Source: RGUW01 sp040399325 (GTDB lineage: Bacteria; Cyanobacteriota; Cyanobacteriia; PCC-6307; Cyanobiaceae). Taken from it: a stretch of DNA of 64,000 nt. A program made the translations under genes and the position numbers. The stretch covers positions 1-64,000 of the forward strand of contig JBBASJ010000003.1 of NCBI GenBank assembly GCA_040399325.1, read 5' to 3'. This document shows positions 1 to 8,607 of this stretch, piece by piece (the stretch's first letter is position 1; each line of letters opens with the position of its first letter). Below the pieces are notes generated by a model, which was given only the letters and a program-made list of their open reading frames with translations, searched no databases and was not told the origin of the DNA.

Positions 1-16
1 ATCCCGATAGACGACT

Positions 17-52
17 ATCCCGATGGCGACCGATCCCGATCCCGATGGCGAC
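17..52. repeat. 14-bp direct repeat
   Basis: The 14-mer ATCCCGATGGCGAC occurs at 17-30 and again at 39-52. The shorter unit ATCCCGAT also occurs at 1-8 and 33-40. The repeat may be the tail of a longer array that begins before the window. No function is apparent. Confidence 0.6.
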
Positions 53-265
53 GGCAACGCACGAACGTGCGACCCGCACCCAAGGGTGCGCAGGCTGGGA
101 TCGTCATGGGAGCGGGGCGTGGATGGAGGAACCCTTCTGCAACGGTGTCGAGACAAAGTATCGACACTGCCCGCAGGGAACTGCCACCCCTCTCCCCCCC
201 GAGCACGAGAATCGGTACAGGCTTGCAGCCCCACCCTGTCACCGGAACCGACCCGGCCCCCCGCG
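53..265. other. Non-coding leader upstream of the Nif11 gene
   Basis: No convincing gene is present here. Two short inverted repeats are visible: CGCACCC/GGGTGCG at 75-81 and 84-90, and GTGTCGA/TCGACAC at 145-151 and 161-167. They could be transcribed hairpins of a leader RNA or protein-binding sites. An open frame runs through the region into the Nif11 gene, but its N-terminal part is low-complexity and has no recognisable domain. Confidence 0.35.
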
Positions 266-481
266 ATGTCACTGGATCAGCTGAAGCGCTTTCTGGGCGT
301 CATGCAAGACGATCCGGGTCTGCGCCAGGAGGTGATGGCCGCCGCCACCGCTGACGACGTTGCTCTGATCGGGCTGCGCCGAGGCTTTACGTTCAGCGGC
401 GACGAGCTGCTGCGCCTCTCGGGCCAGAAGGTGGGGCGGGTCACCGTCACCAAGCAGGACATCCCCGGGGAATACAACTGA
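266..481 (+). CDS. Nif11-like leader peptide family protein
   Basis: This 71-residue protein begins MSLDQLKRFLGVMQDDPGLR, the typical start of a Nif11 domain: a short helical, acidic leader found on precursors of ribosomally made peptides and on free-standing proteins of unknown role. The domain covers roughly residues 1-50, with FSGDELLRLSG marking its end. The last 18 residues (GQKVGRVTVTKQDIPGEYN) contain no Cys and no Gly-Gly protease site, so it does not look like a lanthipeptide precursor. No LanM, protease or transporter gene lies beside it. I chose the ATG at 266 because the family starts there, although the frame is open from 23. Function is unknown. Confidence 0.75.
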   Translation: MSLDQLKRFLGVMQDDPGLRQEVMAAATADDVALIGLRRGFTFSGDELLRLSGQKVGRVTVTKQDIPGEYN

Positions 482-520
482 CGGGCTGCGATCATCAACG
501 CACACCCCGCCGCCATCGCC

Positions 521-1336
521 TTGCCGGGCCTGGATCAGCACGTTCAGTTTGCCCTGCTGCTGACCCTGGCTGCCGGACTGTCCACCGGCATCGGCAGCCT
601 GCTGGGCCTGGTGAACCGGCAGTACAACCCCCGCTTGCTGGCCTTGTCGCTGAGCTTTTCGGCCGGCGTGATGCTGCAGGTGTCGTTCGTGGAGATCTTC
701 CCCAAGGCGAAGATCGCCCTGGTCACGGTGCTGGGGGCGCGCAGCGGCTACGCGATGACGGTCGCCGCATTCTTTGCCGGCGTCGCCGCCATGGCCGCCC
801 TGGATCAGTTGCTGCCCAGCCACGCCATGGTGATGCCTCCCCCCCAGGGGAGCGGAACCAAACCTGCCACGGCCGAAGAAGCCCGCACCCTGATGCGCAT
901 GGGGCTGTTCTCGGCCCTCGCCATCGGCATCCACAACTTTCCCGAGGGGCTGGCCACCTTCATAGCCGCGCTGAACAACCCCCGACTGGGGATCGGCATC
1001 GCCCTGGCCATCGCCATCCACAACATTCCGGAGGGGCTGGCGATCTCGGCGCCGCTGCACTACGCCACCGGCAACCGCGCCCAGGCGTTCTGGATCTCCT
1101 TTGCCTCAGGCCTGGCCGAACCCCTGGGAGCGCTGCTGGGCTATGGACTGCTGCGACCGTTGATGAGCCCGCTGGTGATGGGCGTGATTTTTGCCGCAGT
1201 CGGGGGGGTCATGGTCTACATCTGTCTCGATGAGCTGCTGCCAGCAGCCCAGCGCTATGGCACACACCACCAGATGATTGCGGGGGTCATCGGCGGCATG
1301 CTGGTGATGAGCCTGTCACTGGTGCTGCTGGCCTGA
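521..1336 (+). CDS. ZIP-family metal (zinc) transporter, ZupT-like
   Basis: Predicted inner-membrane importer of Zn2+ and perhaps other divalent cations, 271 residues with about eight membrane segments. The two metal-binding helices carry the signatures HNFPEG (about 138-143) and HNIPEG (about 167-172), which are diagnostic of the ZupT/GufA branch of the ZIP family. The loop before them (about 100-122) is Met/Pro-rich and variable, as is usual. The start is TTG at 521, 39 bp after the Nif11 gene, so the two could share a transcript. Metal specificity cannot be read from the sequence. Confidence 0.9.
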   Translation: MPGLDQHVQFALLLTLAAGLSTGIGSLLGLVNRQYNPRLLALSLSFSAGVMLQVSFVEIFPKAKIALVTVLGARSGYAMTVAAFFAGVAAMAALDQLLPSHAMVMPPPQGSGTKPATAEEARTLMRMGLFSALAIGIHNFPEGLATFIAALNNPRLGIGIALAIAIHNIPEGLAISAPLHYATGNRAQAFWISFASGLAEPLGALLGYGLLRPLMSPLVMGVIFAAVGGVMVYICLDELLPAAQRYGTHHQMIAGVIGGMLVMSLSLVLLA

Positions 1337-1371
1337 CCCCGACCCGACCCCAGACGCCCTCGACCTGCCCG

Positions 1372-2526
1372 ATGCCCGCCCCAGATGAGCGTTGGCCCTG
1401 GTGGCCGCTGCTGCCTCTGTACCCCTACGGCCGCCGGGCAACCCTGGTGCGCGAGCTGGTTCCGGATCAGGTCTGGAGCTTCGAGCAACTGCAGGGGGTG
1501 TACTACGTGGCCGTGCCGATCCGCATGACCGTGCTCAAGGTGCAGGGAGGACTCCTGCTGTATGCCCCGGTCGCGCCCACGGCGGCGCTGCGCACCGCTC
1601 TGCGGACGCTGGAGGCCAGCCATGGACCGGTGCGCACGATCGTGCTGCCGAGCAGTTCTGGGCTTGAGCACAAACTGCCGGTGCCGGCCATGGCACGCGC
1701 CTTTCCCGAGGCCACGGTGTGGGTGACGCCTGGGCAGTGGAGCTTCCCGCTGCCGCTGCCGCTGGACTGGCTGGGCTTTCCAGCCCAACGCACCCGCGTG
1801 CTGTTTGACGATGGGGTTCCCCATGGCGACGAGCTGCACTGGAGTGCCCTGGGCCCGCTCGACCTGGGGCTGGGCACCTTCATGGAGGTCGCCTGCCTGC
1901 ACCTGCGGAGCGGCAGCCTGTTGGTGACGGATGCCCTGGTGAGCATCGGCCGCCAACCGCCGCCGGTGTTTGCCCTCGACCCCACTCCGCTGTTGTTCCA
2001 CGCCCGTGAGCGGGGCACCGAGCCCCTGCTCGATGATCCGGAGCGGCGGCAGCGCGGCTGGTGGCGCCTGGTCCTGTTTGCCTCCTACCTGCGCCCGGCC
2101 AGCCTGACGGTGCCGTCCCTGGTCGAGATCCTCAAGGACGCGCTGGCCCAACCGGAGCGCCGCGCCCGCAACCACTTCGGGCTCTACCCCTTTCGCTGGC
2201 CCGAGGGCTGGGAGGCCGAATTTGAACAGCTGGTGGCCACCCAGAGCGATGGCCTGCAGATTGCCCCGGTGCTCGAGCGCCTGGTGTTTCCCCGCTGCCG
2301 CACCCAACTGAGCAACTGGCTGCGCGAGCTGGCCGCGCTGCCGGGAATCAACCGGTTGATTGCGGCGCACCATGAGGCTCCGGTGGCCTGCAATGCCGAC
2401 AGCCTGGCGTCGCTGGCCGATCGACTGGACGCCCGCGCCTGGGCTGTCGACGCGGGCAGCTGGTCGTTGCTGGCCTCGATCGATCGGACGCTGGTCAAGC
2501 TGGGCCTCGTGCCCGCTGAACCCTGA
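1372..2526 (+). CDS. DUF4336 domain-containing protein
   Basis: A 384-residue soluble protein of the DUF4336 family, widespread in cyanobacteria and plastids and distantly related to metallo-beta-lactamase folds. The family pattern is visible: an N-terminal WPWWPLLPLYPYG segment, the WSFEQLQGVYYVAVPIRMTV stretch, LLLYAPVAPT, and the central VVLPSSSGLEHKLPVP-type segment around 95-110. The usual lactamase HxHxDH motif is not evident, so catalysis is uncertain. It lies 35 bp downstream of the ZIP transporter on the same strand. No biochemical function is assigned. Confidence 0.8.
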   Translation: MPAPDERWPWWPLLPLYPYGRRATLVRELVPDQVWSFEQLQGVYYVAVPIRMTVLKVQGGLLLYAPVAPTAALRTALRTLEASHGPVRTIVLPSSSGLEHKLPVPAMARAFPEATVWVTPGQWSFPLPLPLDWLGFPAQRTRVLFDDGVPHGDELHWSALGPLDLGLGTFMEVACLHLRSGSLLVTDALVSIGRQPPPVFALDPTPLLFHARERGTEPLLDDPERRQRGWWRLVLFASYLRPASLTVPSLVEILKDALAQPERRARNHFGLYPFRWPEGWEAEFEQLVATQSDGLQIAPVLERLVFPRCRTQLSNWLRELAALPGINRLIAAHHEAPVACNADSLASLADRLDARAWAVDAGSWSLLASIDRTLVKLGLVPAEP

Positions 2527-2542
2527 TGGTCAGGCCCGGAGC

Positions 2543-2923
2543 TCAGAGCTTGAGCTCGCCGGGGTCTGAAGCGTCATCGGAATCGAGACCGGCTGTGCTG
2601 ATCAGGGTGGTTTCCAGTTCCATGCGCTGCTCCATCTGGCGCAGGAAATAGCCCGTCATCATGGCCGAGGCGAGCAGGCCGGCCAGATGGTCGCGGCTGG
2701 TCTGAACCTTCACCTCAAACTGCTCGCCCGGGAGCATGCCCAGCAGGCCCTGCACGTTGTGCCGAATGATGTCCTGGATGTCGCCGCTGGCTGACCGGGC
2801 CACACGCTGCAGCACGTCGGGAGACTGCTCCTGCAGATACTGAATCAGCGAATTGCCGCTGATGGCATCGCTGTCCGTCGTCAGGAACTCCGGGTTGAAC
2901 ATCTCCGGTGTGCTCCGCGTCAC
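2543..2923 (-). CDS. DUF760 domain-containing protein
   Basis: A 126-residue cyanobacterial protein matching the DUF760 family, which is also found in plants. Recognisable segments are NSLIQYLQEQSPDVLQRVAR, DIIRHNVQGLLGMLPGEQF and HLAGLLASAMMTGYFLRQME. It is largely helical and soluble, with an acidic tail (DSDDASDPGE). It converges on the DUF4336 gene with a 16-bp gap and lies 21 bp downstream of lepB on the same strand. Function is unknown. Confidence 0.85.
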   Translation of the reverse strand: MTRSTPEMFNPEFLTTDSDAISGNSLIQYLQEQSPDVLQRVARSASGDIQDIIRHNVQGLLGMLPGEQFEVKVQTSRDHLAGLLASAMMTGYFLRQMEQRMELETTLISTAGLDSDDASDPGELKL

Positions 2924-2944
2924 GTCTGCACCCTAACCCAACCA

Positions 2945-3520
2945 TCAGGAAGGTCCAGGCAGAGGTTCAGGGGGTGATGACCGTATCCGACCGAACCGCT
3001 CCAGCGGCCAGTAACGCCACAGCGCCGTGCCGATCACCGCGTCCCGGGGCAGGGGTCCCCAGAGGTGCGAATCGAGGCTGGCGTTGCGGTTGTCGCCCAG
3101 CACCAGCAGCTCGTCATCGCCGACCCGCAGGGGAGCCAGGGCATAGTCCATGGTCACCGGAGTCCAGTCGGGATCGACGGGCTGGTCGTTGCGCAACAGG
3201 CGGCCGTCGCGCACCTCGATGCGATCGCCCGGACCGGCCACCACCCGCTTGATCAAGGCTGCGTCGGGGTCGTAACCGGCCCGCACCAGTGCCGGCGGGG
3301 CGTGGAACACGACCACGGTGCCGGGGGCCAGGGGCAGGCCAAGACGGGGCCGCAGCTTCTCCACCAGGATGCGGTCCTGCAGCTGCAGCGTCGGCAGCAT
3401 CGACCCCGATGGAATCCAGCGGGGTTCGACCACCCACAGGCGCAGGGCCAGGGCCAGGGCGACCCACAGCAGCGGTCCGAGCAGCCGTCGCCACAGGGGC
3501 CTGCCAGGGGTGGTGCTCAT
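2945..3520 (-). CDS. lepB: Signal peptidase I
   Basis: Membrane-bound type I signal peptidase that removes signal peptides from exported proteins at the thylakoid or plasma membrane. The protein has 191 residues with one N-terminal membrane anchor (about 13-32). Box B gives the catalytic Ser in PSGSMLPTL (Ser40), box D the general-base Lys in ALIKRVVAGPGD (Lys91), and box E is LGDNRNASLDS (about 141-151). The ATG at 3520 was chosen because it gives a short cytosolic N-terminus and the usual compact cyanobacterial length; the frame remains open far upstream inside menD. It is divergent from menD, with 45 bp between the starts. Confidence 0.95.
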   Translation of the reverse strand: MSTTPGRPLWRRLLGPLLWVALALALRLWVVEPRWIPSGSMLPTLQLQDRILVEKLRPRLGLPLAPGTVVVFHAPPALVRAGYDPDAALIKRVVAGPGDRIEVRDGRLLRNDQPVDPDWTPVTMDYALAPLRVGDDELLVLGDNRNASLDSHLWGPLPRDAVIGTALWRYWPLERFGRIRSSPPEPLPGPS

Positions 3521-3565
3521 GGGCGGGGGTGCCGGGATCGCAGGATGGACCCTCCATCCTGAAGC

Positions 3566-5383
3566 GTGCCGGTGGGGCCACAGCCCGAGCCCGTCGATCA
3601 GCCCCTGGCTGCCGCCAACCTGCGGGCCGCGCTGTGCCTGCTCAGGGCCCTGGCTGCTGGCGGCCTGAGCACCCTGGTGCTGTGCCCGGGCAGCCGTTCG
3701 GCTCCCCTGGCGCAGGCAGCGGCCTTGCTGGAGGCCGAGGGCCTGCGGCTGCTCACGGCCATCGACGAGCGCTCGGCGGCCTTTCTGGCCCTGGGCTGGG
3801 GGCGGGCCAGCGGCGGGCCGGCCGCGGTCGTGACGACCTCGGGAACCGCCGTGGCCAACCTGTTGCCGGCGGCGGTGGAAGCCGACTGGGGCGCCGTGCC
3901 CCTGCTGCTGCTCAGCGCCGACCGACCGGCTCGGCTCAAGGGCTGCGGTGCCAATCAGACGGTCAACCAGGAGTCGTTTCTGACGGCGGCGTTGCGCTGG
4001 TTCGCCAGCGGCGATCCCAGCGGCCTGGCAGCCATGGCTGAAGGCCAGTTGCAGAGCCTGGCCGCCCAGGCCATCGCGGCCACCCGCGGATTCGCTGGCG
4101 CCGCCCCCGGGCCGGTGCAGCTCAATCTGCCCTTTGATGAACCGCTGCACAGCAGTGCCGAGCAGTGGCAGCAGCTGCAGGGTGTGCCGATGGCAGTGGC
4201 CACTGAAGCTGGGCCCACCCCGGCAGACCCAGATCTGCCACCGGCCCCGCAGCTCGACCCGGATCGCGGCGGCGTGGTGATCGCCGGACCCTGGCGCGGC
4301 CTGCCCCAGCACTGGCCCGGCCACGTGGCGGCCCTGGGCCGCTGGCTGCAGCGCAGCGGCTGGCCGCTGCTGGCCGATGGCCTCAGCAACCTGCGGGGCC
4401 AGGGCGGTCTGCAGCCACTGGCCGGTTATGACCTGCTGCTGACCTCGCCCGACGCCCTACCCCAGGCACCCCAGGTGCTGCGGCTGGGGCCGCTGCCGGC
4501 GAGCCGGCGGCTGCAGCAGTGGCTGGCGCTCCACGGCAACCAGCAGGTGCTGATCAGCGAAGGGGAGCCGCGGCGCCTCGACCCGCTGGGCGTGGCCGTG
4601 CAGTGGCCGGGAGGACTGGAGCGCTGGTGCAGTGCCCAACCGCAGGCGATCTGGCAGGGCCAGCCCAACCCGGCCAACCGGGCTCTGCAGCAGGGCTGGC
4701 AGCAGCGCGACACGGCCGTGCAACAGCTGTTGGATGCGCTGCTCGTAGGGCAGAACGGCCAGGGCGGCGAGACCGCGCTGAACGAACCGGCCCTGGCCCG
4801 CCAGCTCAGTCGGTTGCTGCCGCCCGGGCTGCCCCTGGTGCTGGCCAACAGCTCGCCGGTGCGCGACTGGGAAAGCTTTGCCGACCCGGCGGCACCCTGG
4901 CGGCCGATGTTCGGCTTCAGGGGAGCCTCGGGTATCGACGGCACCCTGTCGATCGCCTGTGGTGTCGCCGAGGCCCTGGGCCAGGCGGTCCTGGTCACGG
5001 GCGATCTGGCCCTGCTGCACGACAGCAACGGCTGGCTGTGGCGCAGCCAACTTCAGGGGCGGCTCACGGTGCTGCTGATCAACAACGGCGGCGGCGGCAT
5101 CTTCGAGCAGCTGCCGATCCGCCACAGGGCGGGGAGCACGGGCCAGCCGATGGACTTCGAGCGTCTGTTCGCCATGCCCCAAGCGGTGGATCAGGGCCTG
5201 CTCTGTGCCGCGCATGGGGTGGCGCACAGGCGGTTGGCGGCGCAGCAGGATCTGGACGAGGCCCTCGCCTGGGCCCTGGAGCAGCCCCTGGCCGTGCTGG
5301 AGCTGCAGACCGACCGCAGGGCCGATGCCGCCCTGCGCCAGCGACTGCGCACAATGGCCCCAGTGCTCCCCATCGCGCCATGA
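3566..5383 (+). CDS. menD: 2-succinyl-5-enolpyruvyl-6-hydroxy-3-cyclohexene-1-carboxylate synthase (SEPHCHC synthase)
   Basis: Thiamine-diphosphate enzyme that adds 2-oxoglutarate to isochorismate, an early step of phylloquinone (vitamin K1) synthesis; phylloquinone is the photosystem I electron carrier. The protein has 605 residues, slightly longer than usual. Seen here: CPGSRSAPLA (about 40-49), the catalytic Glu in AIDERSAAF (Glu68), and the C-terminal ThDP-binding region with VTGDLALLHDSNG followed by LLINNGGGGIFEQLP. The start is GTG at 3566. The stop overlaps the ATG of menB (ATGA), so the two are translationally coupled and probably form one operon. Confidence 0.95.
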   Translation: MPVGPQPEPVDQPLAAANLRAALCLLRALAAGGLSTLVLCPGSRSAPLAQAAALLEAEGLRLLTAIDERSAAFLALGWGRASGGPAAVVTTSGTAVANLLPAAVEADWGAVPLLLLSADRPARLKGCGANQTVNQESFLTAALRWFASGDPSGLAAMAEGQLQSLAAQAIAATRGFAGAAPGPVQLNLPFDEPLHSSAEQWQQLQGVPMAVATEAGPTPADPDLPPAPQLDPDRGGVVIAGPWRGLPQHWPGHVAALGRWLQRSGWPLLADGLSNLRGQGGLQPLAGYDLLLTSPDALPQAPQVLRLGPLPASRRLQQWLALHGNQQVLISEGEPRRLDPLGVAVQWPGGLERWCSAQPQAIWQGQPNPANRALQQGWQQRDTAVQQLLDALLVGQNGQGGETALNEPALARQLSRLLPPGLPLVLANSSPVRDWESFADPAAPWRPMFGFRGASGIDGTLSIACGVAEALGQAVLVTGDLALLHDSNGWLWRSQLQGRLTVLLINNGGGGIFEQLPIRHRAGSTGQPMDFERLFAMPQAVDQGLLCAAHGVAHRRLAAQQDLDEALAWALEQPLAVLELQTDRRADAALRQRLRTMAPVLPIAP

Positions 5384-6249
5384 GCGCCGACCCCGGTTCT
5401 GCAGCCCTGCCGTCCGAGGGGATCTGGCGGGCCAGCGGCAGCTACGAAGACATCTGCCTGGAGCGCAGCGACGAGGGCCTGGCCCGCATCACCATCAACC
5501 GCCCCCACAAGCGCAACGCCTTTAGGCCCCGCACCGTGCAGGAGCTCTGCGACGCCTTCAGCCGGGTGCGCGACGATCCCTCGATCGGAGTGGTGCTGTT
5601 CACCGGCGCCGGCCCGGCGGCCGACGGCGGCTGGGCCTTCTGCGCCGGCGGTGACCAGAGCGTGCGGGGCGATGGCGGTTATGTCGATGAGGCCGGGCTG
5701 CCCCGGCTCAACGTGCTCGATCTGCAGCGGCTGATCCGCAGCCTGCCCAAGGTGGTGATCGCCCTGGTGGCCGGCTACGCCATCGGTGGCGGGCAGGTGC
5801 TGCATCTGCTCTGCGACCTGAGCATCGCTGCCGACAACGCCGTGTTCGGCCAGACCGGGCCGCGGGTGGGCAGTTTCGACGGGGGCTTCGGAGCCGGCTA
5901 CCTGGCTCGGGTGGTGGGCCAGCGCAAGGCGCGGGAGATCTGGTTTTTGTGCCGCAGGTACGGCGCCACCGAGGCGCTGGCGATGGGGCTGGTGAATGCC
6001 GTGGTGCCGCTCGATCAGCTCCAGGCCGAAGGAGTGCGCTGGGGCCGTGAGGTGCTGCAGCACAGCCCCACGGCGATTCGCTGCCTCAAGGCCGCCTTCA
6101 ACGCCGAAACCGACGGTCTGGCGGGCATCCAGGAGCTTGCGGGCCAGGCCACCCACCTGTTTTATCGAACCGCCGAGGGCCAGGAGGGTCGCAACGCCTT
6201 TTTGGAGAAACGGCCGCCCGATTTCTCGGACGCGCCCTGGCTGCCGTGA
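5380..6249 (+). CDS. menB: 1,4-dihydroxy-2-naphthoyl-CoA synthase
   Basis: Crotonase-fold enzyme that closes the naphthoquinone ring by cyclising o-succinylbenzoyl-CoA to DHNA-CoA in phylloquinone synthesis. The protein has 289 residues. Diagnostic segments are FCAGGDQSVRGDGGY (about 87-101), the oxyanion-hole GYAIGGGQVLH and QTGPRVGSFDGGFGAGY (about 158-174). The QTGP form is typical of the bicarbonate-dependent MenB group, so bicarbonate is the likely catalytic base. The ATG at 5380 overlaps the menD stop by four bases. Confidence 0.96.
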   Translation: MSADPGSAALPSEGIWRASGSYEDICLERSDEGLARITINRPHKRNAFRPRTVQELCDAFSRVRDDPSIGVVLFTGAGPAADGGWAFCAGGDQSVRGDGGYVDEAGLPRLNVLDLQRLIRSLPKVVIALVAGYAIGGGQVLHLLCDLSIAADNAVFGQTGPRVGSFDGGFGAGYLARVVGQRKAREIWFLCRRYGATEALAMGLVNAVVPLDQLQAEGVRWGREVLQHSPTAIRCLKAAFNAETDGLAGIQELAGQATHLFYRTAEGQEGRNAFLEKRPPDFSDAPWLP

Positions 6250-6303
6250 TCACAGAACGCACTGGCGGCTGCCCGTAAAGTTGCGCCCTCCGCCGGACCC
6301 TGC

Positions 6304-7785
6304 GTGCGAATCCTGTTTGCCGCCGCCGAATGCGCCCCCATGGTCAAGGTGGGAGGCATGGGCGACGTGGTGGGCTCCCTGCCCCCGGCCCTGGCGGCCC
6401 TGGGCCACGACGTGCGCGTGATCATGCCGGGCTACGGCCGGCTGTGGAGCCGGCTGCAGATCCCGGCCGAGCCGGTGTGGCGCGGCCACACGATGGGCAA
6501 CGACTTCGCGGTGTTCGAAACCCGGCACCCCCAGTCGGGCCTGCCGGTGTATCTGGTGGGGCACCCGGTGTTCGACGCCGAGCGCATCTACGGCGGTGAA
6601 GACGAGGACTGGCGGTTCACATTCTTTGCCAGTGCGGTGGCCGAATTCGCTTGGAACCACTGGAAGCCCCAGGTGCTGCATTGCCATGACTGGCACACCG
6701 GCATGATCCCGGTGTGGATGCACCAGGACCCCGAGATCAGCACGGTGTTCACGATCCACAACCTCAAGTACCAGGGCCCCTGGCGCTGGAAGCTCGAGCG
6801 CATGACCTGGTGCCCCTGGTACATGCAGGGTGACCACACCATGGCGGCGGCACTGCTCTATGCCGACCGGGTCAATGCGGTCTCACCGACCTACGCCCAG
6901 GAGATCCGCACCGCCGAATACGGCGAGAAGCTTGAGGGCCTGCTGAATTACATCAGCGGCAAGCTGCGCGGCATCCTCAACGGCATCGACACCGACGACT
7001 GGAATCCGGCGACCGATGCCAGCCTGCCGGCCCGTTTCAGCGCCAGCGATCTGGCCCCACGCGCCCAGAACAAGGCGGCCCTGCAGGAGCGCTTCGGTCT
7101 GGCGGTCAATCCGCGCACCTACCTGATGGGCCTGGTGAGCCGGCTGGTCGACCAGAAGGGCGTCGATCTGCTGCTGCAGGTGGCCGACCGGGTGCTGGCT
7201 TACACCGACAGCCAGATCGTCGTGCTGGGCACCGGCGACCGGGCCTACGAAAGCGGGCTGTGGCAGATGGCCTCCCGCCATCCCGGCCGTTTTGCTGTGT
7301 TCCTCACCTATGACGACGCCCTCTCCAGGCTCATCTATGCCGGCAGCGACGCCTTCCTGATGCCCAGCCGCTTCGAACCCTGCGGCATCAGTCAGTTGCT
7401 GGCGATGCGCTACGGCTCGATTCCGGTGGTGCGCCGCGTGGGTGGCCTGGTCGACACCGTGCCCCCCAACGACCCGCTGGCGGGCAGCGGCACCGGCTAC
7501 GGCTTTGACCGCTACGAACCGATCGACTTCTACACCGCGATCGTGCGGTCATGGGAGGCCTACCGCAACCAGGCCAGCTGGCAGGACCTGCAGCGCCGTG
7601 CGATGGGCGTCGATTTCAGTTGGGCCCGCTCGGCCCTTGAGTACGACGCCATGTACCGCGACGTCTGCGGGGTGAAGGAACCCACCCCTGAGGCTGCCGC
7701 CGTTGAGCAGTTCTCCCAGGGGCAGGAGGCCGATCCGTCCCGCCGCGGGCTGGCGGGGCTGCTGCGGCTGCGCGGCCAGGGCTGA
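6304..7785 (+). CDS. glgA: Glycogen synthase (ADP-glucose type, GT5)
   Basis: Transfers glucose from ADP-glucose to growing alpha-1,4-glucan, making the carbon store used in the dark. The protein has 493 residues with the two Rossmann domains of the GT-B fold. The ADP-glucose-binding KVGGMGDVVGSLP lies at about 15-27 (KVGGLADV in most homologs). The C-terminal donor site has LMPSRFEPCGISQ and the following VRRVGGLVDTV. The start is GTG at 6304, placing the conserved RILFAAAECAP at the N-terminus. The last 40 residues (Glu/Ala-rich) are a lineage-specific extension. Confidence 0.96.
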   Translation: MRILFAAAECAPMVKVGGMGDVVGSLPPALAALGHDVRVIMPGYGRLWSRLQIPAEPVWRGHTMGNDFAVFETRHPQSGLPVYLVGHPVFDAERIYGGEDEDWRFTFFASAVAEFAWNHWKPQVLHCHDWHTGMIPVWMHQDPEISTVFTIHNLKYQGPWRWKLERMTWCPWYMQGDHTMAAALLYADRVNAVSPTYAQEIRTAEYGEKLEGLLNYISGKLRGILNGIDTDDWNPATDASLPARFSASDLAPRAQNKAALQERFGLAVNPRTYLMGLVSRLVDQKGVDLLLQVADRVLAYTDSQIVVLGTGDRAYESGLWQMASRHPGRFAVFLTYDDALSRLIYAGSDAFLMPSRFEPCGISQLLAMRYGSIPVVRRVGGLVDTVPPNDPLAGSGTGYGFDRYEPIDFYTAIVRSWEAYRNQASWQDLQRRAMGVDFSWARSALEYDAMYRDVCGVKEPTPEAAAVEQFSQGQEADPSRRGLAGLLRLRGQG

Positions 7786-7839
7786 ACGCAGCCAGGGCTG
7801 AACGCGGTCAGAGCCTGGCACAGCCGCTAGAACCGACCC

Positions 7840-8607
7840 ATGGCCGATCACTCCAATCTGCCGGCTCCCTATGAGAGCCCCTGGCGGCAGCTCGGTCGTG
7901 CAGCCAGAGCCGTGGTCGCCAGCCTGGGGCTGGATCTGCGCAGCCTCTGGCGCCGCAACCGCAGCGGGGAGCTTCCCCGTGTGCCCTGGTGGCCCAGGGA
8001 TCTGGCTCCCCTGTTCTGGCCGCTGGTGCTGGCCGCCGCCCTGGGCCTGGTGCTATCGGCCGCGGGCTGGCTGGCGGGACTGCAGCAACAACCGCAACAA
8101 GCCGCCGCGCCCCTGACCACGGCTGCCGAAACCAGCAAGGCCGCAGCCGCGACCAACGCGCCTGACCCTGAAGACAACAGGCCTGAAACAGTTGAGGAAC
8201 CCGTTGAAGACCCCGTTAAAGAGCCTGTTGAAGAGCCCACCGAAAAACCCAACAACGATCCCCTCAAACCTGACCCGGGCCTGGCGACAAGCGCGAGCCT
8301 CGCCGCTGAACCGGCGACCCCGCCCAGCGAGACCCTGCGCGATCGCATCAGCGCCGACGACCGCGAGCACTGGATCATGGCGGCCGAGGCCAGGCCCGAA
8401 CAGCAGTTGGTGGTGCTGCAACTTGGGGACGGCTTCAACCGCCAGGATCCCCTGGCCCGCCGCCGTCAGGCCGAGCGCTGGCTTGAGCGCATCCGGGAGC
8501 TGGGCTTTGAGCAGCTCGAGCTGCGCAGCCCTGATGGCGAGCTGCTGGGATACCGGGCCCGGGTGGGTTCGGGCATGATCCTGCTCGAGCCCGCCGCCTC
8601 TGCCTGA
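7840..8607 (+). CDS. Membrane-anchored protein with Glu/Pro/Val-rich linker, unknown function
   Basis: A 255-residue protein that I do not recognise by name. It has a basic cytosolic N-terminus (1-55), a single membrane helix (about 57-81, PLFWPLVLAAALGLVLSAAG), a low-complexity linker of repeated E-E-P-V-E-D/K-P units (about 112-150), and a C-terminal globular part (about 165-255) containing EQQLVVLQLGDGFNRQDPLA and RELGFEQLELRSPDGELLGY. The layout suggests one soluble domain held off the membrane by a stiff linker. Its stop codon overlaps the murF start (TGATG), so it is translationally coupled to a peptidoglycan precursor enzyme. A cell-envelope role is inferred from that context only. Confidence 0.75.
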   Translation: MADHSNLPAPYESPWRQLGRAARAVVASLGLDLRSLWRRNRSGELPRVPWWPRDLAPLFWPLVLAAALGLVLSAAGWLAGLQQQPQQAAAPLTTAAETSKAAAATNAPDPEDNRPETVEEPVEDPVKEPVEEPTEKPNNDPLKPDPGLATSASLAAEPATPPSETLRDRISADDREHWIMAAEARPEQQLVVLQLGDGFNRQDPLARRRQAERWLERIRELGFEQLELRSPDGELLGYRARVGSGMILLEPAASA

